This document shows, one piece after another, positions 1 to 10,421 of a DNA stretch of 64,000 nt. Positions within the stretch are counted from its first letter, which is position 1, and each line of letters begins with the position of its first letter. The position numbers were made by a program, and so were the translations under genes. Source of the stretch: Trissonchulus latispiculum (lineage: Eukaryota; Nematoda; Enoplea; Enoplida; Ironidae). A model generated the notes under the pieces. The model worked only from the letters and a program-made list of their open reading frames with translations, ran no database searches and had not been told where the DNA came from. The stretch is from assembly GCA_030248195.1 (NCBI GenBank), contig JASAND010028258.1, positions 1 to 64,000 of the forward strand, given 5' to 3'.

Positions 1-1
1 T

Positions 2-613
2 CAAAGGCAAGTAGTGAAGACAGAAATCGATAAGATGCTGGATAAAGGAATCATCAGACCTAGCCGTAGCCCTTGGGCTTCTCCTGTGGTATTGGTGACC
101 AAAAAGGATGGCACTCTACGATTTTGCGTCGACTACCGCAAATTGAATGCTCTCACTAGAAAAGATGTCTTTCCTCTTAAGAGAATCGATGAAATTCTGG
201 ATGCTCTTGGCGGAGCGCGGTACTTCACCACACTAGACATGGCTAGTGGCTACTGGCAGATACAGATGGCAGACCAGGATGCTGACAAAACAGCTTTTTC
301 TACTCTCTATGGGCTCTACGAGTTCACCGTGATGCCCTTTGGTCTGTGCAATGCTCCGGCTACTTTCCAGCGTTTGGTTGATGTGGTTCTTTCAGGACTA
401 CAGTGGCAAATCTGCCTTGCATATATCGACGACATCGTCGTGTTCTCTTCTGACTTTGACAAACACCTGGAAGATCTGGAATCAGTATTCACTAGACTGC
501 AAGAAGCAAACTTGGTTCTAAAGTTAAGCAAGTGTACATTTTGTCAAAAAAAGTGGTATACCTTGGCCATCAAGTGTCAAACCAAGGTCTTGAACCTAAT
601 CCGGAAACAGTAG
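2..613 (+). pseudogene. pol: Reverse transcriptase domain of gypsy pol (partial, frame-broken)
   Basis: This frame is open from the first bases of the window, so the N-terminus is off-window and the GTG at 14 is not a real start. Visible RT motifs: FCVDYRKLNALT, TLDMASGYWQIQM (first catalytic Asp), MPFGLCNAPATFQRLVD and YIDDIVVF (the catalytic YxDD box, about residues 137-140 counted from 14). The domain copies element RNA into cDNA in virus-like particles. The frame leaves the protein at an A7 run (546-552): after Cys-Gln-Lys-Lys the true RT continuation moves to the next frame, and the last residues before the stop at 611-613 are out of frame. A one-base deletion, or a homopolymer sequencing error, is the simplest cause. 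Confidence 0.9.
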
Positions 614-1443
614 AAAAGGTGAAGAACTTTCCCCGTCCTACATCAGTAGCTGAAGTACGATCTTTTATTGGGCTTAGTTCTTACTACCGCCGCTTCATTG
701 CGGGTTTTGCCTCGATATCACATCCTTTGAACCAGCTTCTGAAAAAGAATACCCCTTTCCAATGGTCAGATGAATGTGAAATTGCCTTCACCACCCTGAG
801 GGAAAAACTAATATCGAATCCAGTTTTGATTTTTCCTGACTTCACTAAACCATTCATAGTCACAGTGGATGCCAGCGGCGTAGGTCTTGGTGCCGTGCTG
901 GCGCAAGAGAAAGAAGGCTTGGAACACCCTGTGGCTTATGCTTCACGAACGTTGAATGAAGCTGAACATAACTACACCATCACTGAACAAGAATGTCTGG
1001 CCGTAGTCTTTGCTGTCAAAGCATTTCGCCACTACTTGTATGGCCATAAGTTCACGCTGGTGACCGATCATCAGGCCTTGAGATGGCTGCTGACCACCAA
1101 AACTTCTTCAGGACGAATTGCTCGCTGGGCACTCGCTCTGCAGGAATACGATTTTGATGTGAAACATAAACCTGGACGTAGCAACAAGGTAGCTGATGCC
1201 TTATCTCGTATGCCTGCCAACACCTGTAGGCCAGACAAACAAGGAATGAGAGAAAATGAAATGATGGTGAATGCTAGTGTGGCAGCTTGCCAACTGAACC
1301 GCTCTTGCGGCATCTCTACCATTATCTGTGAAGAATCAGACGCCGAACTGCAGCAGATAAAGAAAGACCAACAGAATGATCCTGATTTTTCGGACATGAT
1401 TCAGTATCTCCGCGACGGCAGGCACAATTCCAGAGGATGCTAA
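532..1443 (+). pseudogene. pol: RT thumb/connection and RNase H domain of gypsy pol
   Basis: This continues the polyprotein in a second frame. It begins with the RT tail (VVYLGHQVSNQGLEPNP, then FIGLSSYYRRFI) followed by a Ty3-type RNase H. Catalytic acidic positions are visible in VTVDASGVGLGAVLAQ, TEQECLAVVFAVKAFRHYL, VTDHQALRWLL and the terminal VADALSRM. RNase H removes template RNA during cDNA synthesis. The start at 532 (GTG) is only where the frame opens; no initiation is implied. The frame is lost near 1420-1424 by a net one-base gain, and translation then hits TAA at 1441-1443, while the expected continuation (TIPEDAKKA-like) is in the integrase frame. Confidence 0.88.
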
Positions 1444-2812
1444 GAAGGCAGCCAATGTTATCCTTGCATCTCCTCGGTATACCCTCAAATCTGATGTGCT
1501 GGTCCATATCTATCCAAAATTTCATCCAAGAGGAGTCATCTGTGAACAAATTGCCGTCCCCCGTAATCACCGATTGCGGCTGATGGAAAGTTACCATGAT
1601 GAGCCTATGGGCGCTCATCAAGGATTCAATAAAACCTATTCGCGAGTCCTGGAAAAATATTTCTGGCCTTCCATGTATGCTGACATCAAGAAGTACTGCG
1701 AGTCTTGTCATGGTTGTCAAGCCAGAAAAGATCCAGCCCGACCGTCAAGGGCGCCTCTTGTGTCTATTCCAGTTGGAGGTCCCTTTGACTGTGTCGGAGT
1801 GGACATCCTTGGACCTTTTCCTATGTCACAATCTGGAATGAAATATATCATTGTCTTCATGGATTACTTCACCAAATATCCAGAATGTGCCGCTATCCCG
1901 GACCAGACAGCAGAAACAGTGGCTAAAATATTTGTGGCGGATATCCTTTGCCGCCATGGTGCTCCCCGGCGTCTGCTGTCAGACAGAGGAACCAATTTCA
2001 TGTCGGATTTGCTGAACGATGTTCTGGTTTTATCCGGTACCAAGAAAGTTTCCACTACACCATACCATCCACAAACCGATGGCATGGTTGAACGATTCAA
2101 CCGCACTCTACTGAGCATGTTGACTACCTATGTCAACACCAGCAACACAGACTGGGATGTGTATCTACCGCTTGTGTTGTTTGCCTATCGTAGCGCGAAA
2201 CACGACAGTACTGGCGTATCGCCATTTCAAATGGTGTATGGTCGTACACCACTCTATCCTGTTGATGTCAGCTTGGTATTGCCAGACATCTCGTACTCTG
2301 ACGAACCCTCCTACGCTCGGCAGTTGGCATCCCAGTTGCAAGCAGTTTGGAGTATTGCCTCTGATCAAATCTTGTTGGCACAAGATCGCCAGCGCCATTA
2401 TTATGACCGCTCAGTGCGGACCTTGGACTATAAAATTGGCGACAAGGTTCTGATACATTACCCAAAAAGGAAGAAGTTAGCCCTCAAATGGCAAGGTCCT
2501 TTTGAAATTATTGATATACGGTTTCCTGATGTTTCTGTTATACCCTGCCATGGCCGACGGAATCAGTCTCAAATTGTGCATACTAACCGGATAAAACCTT
2601 ACAAATCTACTTTTGTGCCGCCTATTGCGGAAGAGCAAGATGTCCCAGATTTTTCATTGGAACCGCGCCAGCTAGATATTTCACAGACACCGGAAAACGA
2701 AAACTTTTCGAACTATGCAATTTCGAAAACTCAGCCCAAATTGAATCAGCCCTACGAACGACGGTATCCTGCCCGAGACCGCCGTGCACCTAACCGATAT
2801 TCTCCTCATTAG
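1424..2812 (+). pseudogene. pol: Integrase domain of gypsy pol
   Basis: The integrase frame is open upstream of the first GTG/ATG codons, from about 1424. In order: an HHCC zinc-binding domain (H and H in SYHDEPMGAHQGF, then CESCHGCQARK), a catalytic core with D in VGVDILGPFP, D in LLSDRGTNFMS and E in HPQTDGMVERFNRTL, and a C-terminal segment containing KWQGPFEIIDI that resembles the GPY/F module. There is no chromodomain. The reading ends with a basic tail and TAG at 2810-2812. Integrase inserts element cDNA into host DNA. The domain itself is intact; only its junction with RNase H is broken. Confidence 0.9.
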
Positions 2813-3312
2813 CCTGCTTTATCCCTAAACTCATAACTTATCCAAATTCACTAACATTATATATATAGCTACTATTTGGAAATTTGTACATTCTCCATAT
2901 AGATATATATATAGGCCCATATCTATTTCTACTTGCATTCTTCTTCTCTCTGTAACAGTATTTCTAACAAATTTCGCCGCTGGCACTGTTTTGTTTTCAA
3001 TTCCAATCCTGCAACATCAAGAATGAGCGATTTTAATCGGTAGAATTATGAACCGAAAGTCTCCATTACAAATCACAAACGTATATTCCTTTTCCACTGC
3101 AACATCAATCAAACAGTCTCTTTGATCTGCCGCATTAAATTACGTTGACTACTTACTGGACACTATATACTTACAGACATTGGAAAATTCCACATAGTTT
3201 CTTATTACGAAGTTTTTCTTAGAAAGTTCAACCATCCAACTCAGCAGTGTTGTTTTCTGGTCCAGTTTATCCCTAATTCACTACCCCAAGTTTTCTGAAT
3301 TCTCTTAATATT
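2813..3312 (+). other. Non-coding gap between pol and the downstream ORF
   Basis: About 500 bp of AT-rich sequence with TATA-like runs (for example around 2860-2915). I see no ORF, LTR boundary or convincing splice acceptor. In elements with a third ORF this position often holds signals for a spliced subgenomic RNA, but none is evident. Confidence 0.5.
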
Positions 3313-5232
3313 ATGCGCCTGACAGTACAATGTAACAATCCTGCTTGCCGGGCTAGATATGATATGGCAATTTCCGGCATATCCGGTCTTTCCGGTGACG
3401 CTTCTGACATTTGTGACTATTGCGGCTACCGGCTGGAATTTGCTTATGGGCGAGCTATTCAGCCGTTTCAACCCTCCATGGGCTATGCGCCAGGTGCCCT
3501 ACCCTCCGTTCAGGGAGACTCATTTCCGTTTTCATACGGTCATCCCGCGTCTACACCAGTGCAGGTCATTCCTGGTTATCCGGGGCCTTACCTAAGCCAT
3601 CCTCCGGGGTTGGTACACCCCGCTGCCTACCAGGCGGGGTCATTGGTGGGTTATCGGCCTCCGGTCCCGAGGTCGCCCCTACAAATCTCTGAAGTGGGGC
3701 CCAGTCTGCAGGGGGACTTTCGCCCTACTCCCCGGGCACCCTCGGTGCCCCCGGTGCGCCTAACGGTGGGGAGGCCGTCCCAGCCTCCTTCCGTCAGTTC
3801 CACTCCCAGCCAGAACCCGGCCAGGTCTGTCACTGCCACCCCTGTCCAGGACGAGGGTTTTTCTCAGGTTTCCATAACCCTCCAAGACACCCCTGAGCCG
3901 GCCCGGGTTTCCATCAAAAAGGCATTCCCCGTGGCTCCTCCTAGTGGACCGCCCCCGCAACCTAAGGTTCCTGACCAAGGTGCCCCGGACGTGGGAGGTG
4001 GTAATACCGCGGTTCCTCAACCGGTTAAAGCGGGTGCGAACAGTGGGTCCCGTGTGGCTCCTGAACCGTCTCAGGTTTGCATCTACATGGGCCTACCGGA
4101 CTCCAACCCTCCTACTCCCTCCGGGTTAAGTGGGGAGGACGCGGAATTGGAATTTGAGACAGGGCCTGATTTATGGGCGGCTGCTCTGGAGAGTCGCGAT
4201 CTCCAGATGGGGGAATCCGCCAATCCTTCTCCCCCTCCGTCCAAACAACCTCGCCGTGGCCCCTGCCCTGACTGTGGAGTTCGTTCGGACACCTGTCTCT
4301 GTCTCAGGTGTAACCGCTGCGGAAAGAGCCTTTTGGACCATGAACTTTGCCCCGCTCCTTTCTGCGGTTCCTTCGTGAGACGGGGTCCTAAGGCCGATTG
4401 CGACGACTGTTACGAGGATCGGTCGTCGGCCACACTCTGCCTGTGCATCACAGTATGCCTGGCGTGCTTCCGCGGCAATTGCACCTGCAATTCTCCCCGC
4501 CGGGAAATGACTACCGTAGACTGGCAGCAAGAATTGGGCCACTCTGACCGTAGAACGATCCAGTTCTACTTCACCACCTCAACGCCCGTTCCCAACAACC
4601 TTCGTATCCGGTGCCCTATGGACTCCGAGGACCTTCAGGAGTACCTTTACATCCGCACCGTGGAGTTGGATGCCCGACTCAAATCTCTCGGGTATGCCTC
4701 CCCGGTGACCTCTGACCACATCCCCATCTCCAAATGGCCTAACCGGGCCCGCTTCTCCAATGCGGTCCAGATTTTCCATTCGGCCGTGACCTCTGGGGAT
4801 CAGGGTGCCTTTCTGGTGGAAGTATTGGGGGCTTGGTTGGCGTATCAGGTGGATGCCGACACTACTGGACGGTTGCAGACCTTGTCCGAGGTCGCCTTCC
4901 TCCTGGTGGGTCAGTCCTACGGCTCTGACGGCGCGGGACCAAGTCGTCGACAACTTTCCGCGGCGGCCCAGAGAGCTATGACTATCTGCAACATGAACCA
5001 GTTCAACATCCGGGCTGTGTTTGATCTGGTTCACGGCCTATTGGTGGACAATTGCTACAGCCGGGTGGAGGATGCCGTGAAGCGCGTCCTTCGCAGGGGC
5101 ATGGTCAATCTCCTCCGGACCCGGACCTTTCGACTGGTTGGTCGGGCGTCCCCAGCTGACAATTATTACGTCTACTACATGGTAGACACTAATGGACATG
5201 TGGCGGTGGTCCATGCCCGCCGGCCTACCTAG
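3313..5232 (+). CDS. Cysteine-rich, proline-rich 639-residue protein encoded after gypsy pol; function unknown
   Basis: One uninterrupted ORF between integrase and the 3' LTR, starting at the first ATG (3313). Four parts: (1) residues 1-40, a CX4C-X21-CX2C zinc-ribbon-like pattern (C7, C12, C34, C37); (2) about 45-315, a long Pro/Gly/Ser-rich low-complexity stretch; (3) about 318-391, a dense cysteine cluster starting PCPDCG with many CxC and CxxC pairs, likely binding several zinc ions; (4) about 395-639, a globular-looking region with helical stretches, not recognised. I see no signal peptide or convincing membrane segment, which argues against an envelope protein. It has no RT, protease or gag major-homology motif. 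It stays intact while pol is broken, so it may be younger, conserved, or less hit by homopolymer errors. It could be an accessory nucleic-acid-binding protein, a captured host gene or a divergent Gag-like protein. Confidence 0.6.
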   Translation: MRLTVQCNNPACRARYDMAISGISGLSGDASDICDYCGYRLEFAYGRAIQPFQPSMGYAPGALPSVQGDSFPFSYGHPASTPVQVIPGYPGPYLSHPPGLVHPAAYQAGSLVGYRPPVPRSPLQISEVGPSLQGDFRPTPRAPSVPPVRLTVGRPSQPPSVSSTPSQNPARSVTATPVQDEGFSQVSITLQDTPEPARVSIKKAFPVAPPSGPPPQPKVPDQGAPDVGGGNTAVPQPVKAGANSGSRVAPEPSQVCIYMGLPDSNPPTPSGLSGEDAELEFETGPDLWAAALESRDLQMGESANPSPPPSKQPRRGPCPDCGVRSDTCLCLRCNRCGKSLLDHELCPAPFCGSFVRRGPKADCDDCYEDRSSATLCLCITVCLACFRGNCTCNSPRREMTTVDWQQELGHSDRRTIQFYFTTSTPVPNNLRIRCPMDSEDLQEYLYIRTVELDARLKSLGYASPVTSDHIPISKWPNRARFSNAVQIFHSAVTSGDQGAFLVEVLGAWLAYQVDADTTGRLQTLSEVAFLLVGQSYGSDGAGPSRRQLSAAAQRAMTICNMNQFNIRAVFDLVHGLLVDNCYSRVEDAVKRVLRRGMVNLLRTRTFRLVGRASPADNYYVYYMVDTNGHVAVVHARRPT

Positions 5233-5398
5233 CCTAAGACTCACTAGACTGGACCAGTCTGACTGGTTTTCTTCCAGCCATTTGTTTTGTATATATATCG
5301 TCTGTACTGCTGACACGTGACAACATTAACAGTAATTCCAATTTCCAGTTTTTTTATGGTATTTTACGCGGGGACCGCTTTTTGTCCGCCGAGGCGAA
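5233..5398 (+). other. Spacer before the 3' LTR with weak polypurine tract
   Basis: Short non-coding spacer. The bases just before the proposed LTR start (GAGGCGAA ending at 5398) are purine-biased and sit where a plus-strand primer would lie, but the tract is short. Confidence 0.4.
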
Positions 5399-5639
5399 TG
5401 TAGCATTCCAAAAGTAACTTCTAAACAAAATTTTAAACTTGTTTCACTGTAGTTTAAACATCCTTTTAAAGTGTAATTTCAAATAGTTATTTTCCATCTA
5501 AACTGTCAACTTTAGTTTCATAAACTATTCTTTTAATTTCACCCCACACCCTACATTTCTTATACTTTTGTTATGCCCCAGTTCACATTAACATCCGTTT
5601 TGTCTTTTCGCAACCTACTTTTCACCCCAAAATTTGTCC

Positions 5640-5646
5640 TATAAAA
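5640..5646 (+). promoter_or_regulatory. TATA box in the LTR
   Basis: TATAAAA, with the AATAAA signal about 255 bp downstream, fits the LTR promoter. Confidence 0.5.
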
Positions 5647-5772
5647 ACCCTAAATTTCTTTCATCGGGGCTTCTTTTTGTTCTTGCAATCACTGAACTTA
5701 CGTCTAATCTCAATATATACACATTGCTCTTCTAGCAACTTAACTATGCTACAATCATCTCTTCTGTCCCTC

Positions 5773-5883
5773 CCTCTTAAGTGAGGATGCCTGTACCGAT
5801 TTGCATTACTCCTCTTAAGTGAGGTTACTATTATATAGTTATAACTGCTTATACTCCTGTGCATTTCTCCCTCTTAAGTGAGG
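5773..5883 (+). repeat. Three copies of CCTCTTAAGTGAGG in the LTR
   Basis: Identical 14-mers at 5773-5786, 5811-5824 and 5870-5883. Each can form a 4-bp CCTC/GAGG stem around TTAAGT. They lie between the TATA box and the polyadenylation signal, so they would be in the transcribed leader. Confidence 0.75.
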
Positions 5884-8595
5884 TACCTTGCCGTATTAAT
5901 AAACTCTGTCTAACTCCACGCTACCTCAGACGCCACTTAGCCACGTTACAGGCAGTTGGGATAAGTGACTTTCCCATTACACTTTGTTAACACTACTTCA
6001 TACAAATGGTTGCCCTTAAAAAGCCAGATGGGATAAGTGATATTTTCTGCGTTCTCGGGTTATCCTAGAAACAACTTTTCAACCAAATCGGAGACAAAAA
6101 GTTTTTGATCATTTTTGACACCTTCGCCTGAAAATGGTTGCCCATAAAAGGGCAGTTGGGATAAGCAGTTTTCGACTAAATATCGTTGAAAAATAATTGT
6201 CACGGCTTACTAAAGGGTGTCCTAACAAATATACCGGCTCATCTTGACTAACGAGTTCAAAAAACACGGATATTAGGTGTTTCTGGCCAGTTTGCTCACT
6301 TTTGTCGTCTCCAACAGTGTAACTATTGGCCATATCTAGAGATTCTCAAAAGGTAGAAAAATTTCGATTGCAGATTTGGAATCTGCGTCCCCGAATTACC
6401 CTATGACCGTCATTTCAACAAAATTGGAAGCAAAAGTTTTTTGACCATTTTTGAGAATCGCCTTCTCAGAGAACCAGAACCCCCGTTACGATTTTTAAAA
6501 ATTTAAATTTTAAATTCCCTGCCCTGGTCGACTGGGTGGGGGTTCTCAAAAGGTAGAAAAATCTCGATTGCAGATTTGGAATCTGCGTCCCCGAATTACC
6601 CTATCACCGTCATTTCAACAAAATTCGAAGCAGTTTTTTGACCATTTTTGAGAATCGCCTTCCCAGAGAACATAAATTCATTTGATCAGGCACTGATTTT
6701 TGATTTTTTGACCACTTTTGACACCTTCGTCTGAACAAGAGCTTTTGAGAATCGCCTTGACAGAGAACCAGAACCACCACCTTCGATTTTTAAAAATTTA
6801 AATTTTAAATTCCCTGCCCTGGTCGACTGGGCGGAGATAGAGTGATGAAATTCACGGATGCACACCTTCTTTTCACGCTCTTCAAAATGAGGTATTAACC
6901 AACCCTGTACCCCTTCCCAATCTCGAGATCTAGGGGGCGGACACCCACCTGCTTTTGAGAATCGCCTTGACAGAGAACCAGAACCACCACCTTCGATTTT
7001 TAAAAATTTTAATTTTAAATTCCCTGCCCTGGTCGACTGGGTGGAGATAGAGTGATGAAATTCACAGATGCACACCTTCTTTTCAAGCTCTTCAAAATGA
7101 GGTATTAACCAACCCTGTACCCCTTCCCAATCTCGAGTTCTAGGGGGGGGACACCCACCTGCTAATAATAATAATAATAACTAGCGACTGCGAGAGTGTG
7201 TTGCCCACCTGCACATTCCATTTAGGTCAGAGCTTTATTTCCTAAGACTTTGATAGCCTCTCGTTCAAGAAATGCGTGCTTCTGCAATATGCTTGGTTTT
7301 ATTCGAATACAATAATGACGACACCTTCATCCTAAAATGGTTGCCCTTAAAAGGGCAGTTGGGATAAGTGATTTTTATATTACACTTTGTTAACACTACT
7401 TCATACAAATGGTTGCCCTTAAAAAGGCAGTTGGAATAATTACGAATTACCTTATAACCGACTTTTCAACCAAATTGGAGACAAAAAGTTTTTGACCATT
7501 TTTGACACCTTTACCTGAACATGGTTGCCCATAAAAGGGCAGTTGGGATAAGCAATTTTCAACTACATATCGCTAAAAGTTACTTGATATACCATTCTAA
7601 GCGTGTCCTAGCAAATACACCGGCTCATCTTGATTAACTAGTTCAAAAAAGCACAGATATTAGGTGTATCTGCGCAGTTTGCTCACTTTTGCGGTCTCCA
7701 ACAGTGTAACTTTTGGCCATATCTCGAGATTCTCAAAAGGTAGAATAATTTCGATTGCAGATTTGGCATCTGCGTCCCCGAATTACCTTATAACCGACTT
7801 TTCAACCAAATCGGAGACAAAAAGTTTTTGACCATTTTTGACACCTTTGCCTGAACATGGTCGCCCATAAAAGGGCAGTTGGGATAAGCAATTCTCAACT
7901 ACATATCGCTAAAAGTTACTTGATATACCATTCTAAGCGTGGCCTAGCAAATACACCGGCTCATCATGACTAACTAGTTCAAAAAACACGGATATTAGGT
8001 GTTTCTGGGCAGTTTGCTCAATTTTGCGGTCTCCAACAGTGTAACTTTTGGCCATATCTCGAGATTCTCAAAAGGTAGAAAAATTTCGATTGCAGATTTG
8101 GAATCTGCGTCCCCGAATTACCTTATAACCGCCTTTTCAACCAAATCAGAGACAAAAAGTTTAGACCGTCTGGCACTGTGGCGACAGTCTGCTCACTTTT
8201 GCGGTCTCCAACATCAATTTTTTAAAAAATTAAATTCCCTGCCCTGGTCGACTGGGTGGAGATAGAGCGATGAAATTGACGGATGCACACCTTCTTTTCA
8301 CGCTCTTCAAAATGAGGTATGAACCAACCCTGTACCCCTTCCCAATCTCGAGATCTAGGGGCGAAAAACAACTGATAATAGGCGTTTCCAGAGAACCAGA
8401 ACCACCACCTTCGATTTTTAAAAATTTAAATTTTAAATTCCCTGCCCTGGTCGACTGGGTGGAGATAGAGTGATGAAATTCACGGATGCACACCTTCTTT
8501 TCACGCTCTTCAAAATGAGGTATTAACCAACCCTGTACCCCTTCCCAATCTCGAGATCTAGGGGGGGGACACCCACCTGCTAATAATAAGAATAA

Positions 8596-9497
8596 CTAGC
8601 GAAGTTGCGAGAATGGGTTGCCGCGGCATTTTCCCTTTGGGGGGATGGATTTTCAGAAGAATGCAACAGTATTTTGGTCGTAATTTTCGCTACACGCATT
8701 TCCCAAAAATGCCGCAAGCAGAAACGTTGTTCAGCTCGACGAGCTCTTTCATTTGAGTACCATATTGACCACATTTGAAGAAATTTTTTAAAATCCGGGT
8801 TTTCGTGAATTCCCGGATTTTCAGTTTTTCGGCTGTAACTTTCGCTAGACGCATTTCCGGAAAATGCCGCAAGCAGAAAAGTTGTTCAGCTCGACGAGCT
8901 CTTTCATTTGAGTACCATATTGACCACTTTTGAAGAACTTTTTTAAAATCCGGGTTTTCGTGAATTCCCGGATTTTCAGTTTTTCGGCTGTAACTTTCGG
9001 TAGGCGCATTTCCGGAAAATGTTGCAAGAAGGAAAGTTGCTCAGCTCGACGAGCTCTTTCATTTAAGTACCATATCGACCACTTTCGGAAAAATTTTTCA
9101 AAATCCGGAATTTTCCGGGTCCAATATCTCGAAATCCGTAAATTTTCCGGAAATTTCGATTTCAGTTTCGAAATCAGCGCTATCGAATTACCCTATGCCC
9201 AACTTTTAAGCGAAATCGGGGACAAAAAATTTTTACGTTTCCCTTGGTCCCCCCTTACCATTATAAAAAATTCCGGGAGCCGCCATTCCCGGAATCCGGG
9301 AAATACCGGACTGTCCGCGCTTCAGTCAACACTTCACCCCACCCCAAACCTCCACTGAAAATTTCAGCCCAATCGGGCCACCCTAGCAAAAGTTAGAGGG
9401 GGGGGACAGGGGGTGGTAACGAGAATAAATAATAATAATAATAAACGGACATACCCAGATGAAAGGGTTGCCTTTTTTGTGTAAAAAGCGGCAACCC
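8596..9497 (+). mobile_element. Nested element E3 (class b), uninterrupted
   Basis: An intact example of the architecture. Lead CTAGCGAAGTTGCGAGAA, key GGGTTGCCGC (8615-8624), body with three to four diverged modules centred on CAGCTCGACGAGCTCTTTCA, G-tract and ACA at about 9401, AAT block about 9424-9445. Then comes a rear hairpin starting CGGACATACCCAGATG and closing with GCGGCAACCC (9488-9497). Length about 900 bp. No coding capacity. Confidence 0.82.
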
Positions 9498-9502
9498 AAT
9501 AA

Positions 9503-10421
9503 CTAGCGCTACTGCAAGAATGTGTTGCCCACAAATGGTTTTTCTGTTTATTTTTCTGCCATAACTTTCACCAGAAGCATTTCCGGAAAATACGGTAATG
9601 ATGAAAATTACTCAGCACGACGAGCGCTTTCATTTGAGTACCATATCGACCACTTTCGGAAAAATTTTTCAAAATCCGGAATTTTCCGGATCGAATATCT
9701 CGAAATCCGGAAATTTTCCGGAAATTTCGATTTCAGTTTCGAAATCAGCGCGGTCGAGTTACCCTATGACCAACTTTTGAGCGAAATCGGAGACAAAAAA
9801 TTTTTTGGTCCAAAATCCGGGTTTCCGTGAATTCCCGGATTTTCAGTTTTTCGGCCATAACTTTCGCTAGACGCATTTCCGGAAAATGTCGCAAGAAGGA
9901 AAGTTGCTCAGCTCGACGAGCTCTTTCATTTAAGTACCATATCGACCACTTTCGGAAAAATTTTTCAAAATCCGGAATTTTCCGGGTCCAATTTCTCGAA
10001 ATCCGTAAATTTTCCGGAAATTTCGATTTCAGTTTCGAAATCAGCGCTATCGAATTACCCTATGCCCAACTTTTAAGCGAAATCGGGGACAAAAAATTTT
10101 TACGTTTCCCTTGGTCCCCCCTTACCATTTTAAAAAATTCCGGAAGCCGCCATTCCCGGAATCCGGGAAATACCGGACTGTCCGCGCTTCAGTCAACACT
10201 TCACCCCACCCCAAACCTCCACTGAAAATTTCAGCCCAATCGGTCCACCCAATCAAAAGTTAGAGGGGGGGGACAGGGGTGGTCACGAGATGAATAATAA
10301 ATAATAATAAACGGACATACCCAGATGAAAGGGTTGCCTTTTTTGTGTAAAAAGCGGCAACCCAATAAGCACAGACCAATAACAAAGTGTTGCCCATTCC
10401 TTTAGGAAAAGTGGGCAACAC
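9503..10421 (+). mobile_element. Nested element E4 (class a1) fused to a headless class b element
   Basis: Opening key TGTGTTGCCCAC at 9521-9532 and closing arm GTGGGCAACAC at 10411-10421. Between them is a class-b closing arm (10354-10363) without its opening key. The sequence from about 9800 onward matches the rear half of class-b elements E3 and E12, while the start is class a1. A deletion by recombination between the similar body modules of an a1 element and a b element nested in it gives exactly this layout. Confidence 0.75.

Larger units (their letters stand above)
1..5950 (+). mobile_element. Ty3/gypsy LTR retrotransposon, 5' part outside window
   Basis: Order on the plus strand is reverse transcriptase, RNase H, integrase, a 500-bp gap, a long cysteine-rich ORF, a short spacer and a 3' LTR (about 5399-5950). 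Gag, protease and the 5' LTR lie to the left of the window. The RT-RNaseH-integrase order is that of Ty3/gypsy (Metaviridae) and not Ty1/copia. Pol is broken by two frame changes (near 546-553 and near 1420-1424), so this copy looks inactive unless the breaks are assembly errors. Directly after the LTR the sequence resumes in the middle of a GGTTGCCC/GGGCAGTTGGG repeat module, so the element inserted into the left end of the nested array. Confidence 0.88.
5399..5950 (+). repeat. 3' LTR of the gypsy element
   Basis: Boundaries proposed from the terminal pair TGTAGC...GTTACA (imperfect TG...CA inverted ends), the purine-rich bases before 5399, and an abrupt switch at 5951 to array sequence. Inside are a TATA box (TATAAAA, 5640-5646) and a polyadenylation signal (AATAAA, 5898-5903) in the right order for U3-R-U5. 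The length of 552 bp is normal. The 5' LTR is outside the window, so the boundaries cannot be confirmed by comparison. Confidence 0.65.

Noticed and set aside
3313..5232. Envelope glycoprotein of the gypsy element
   Set aside because: No signal peptide, fusion peptide or transmembrane anchor is visible; the cysteine pattern looks zinc-binding.
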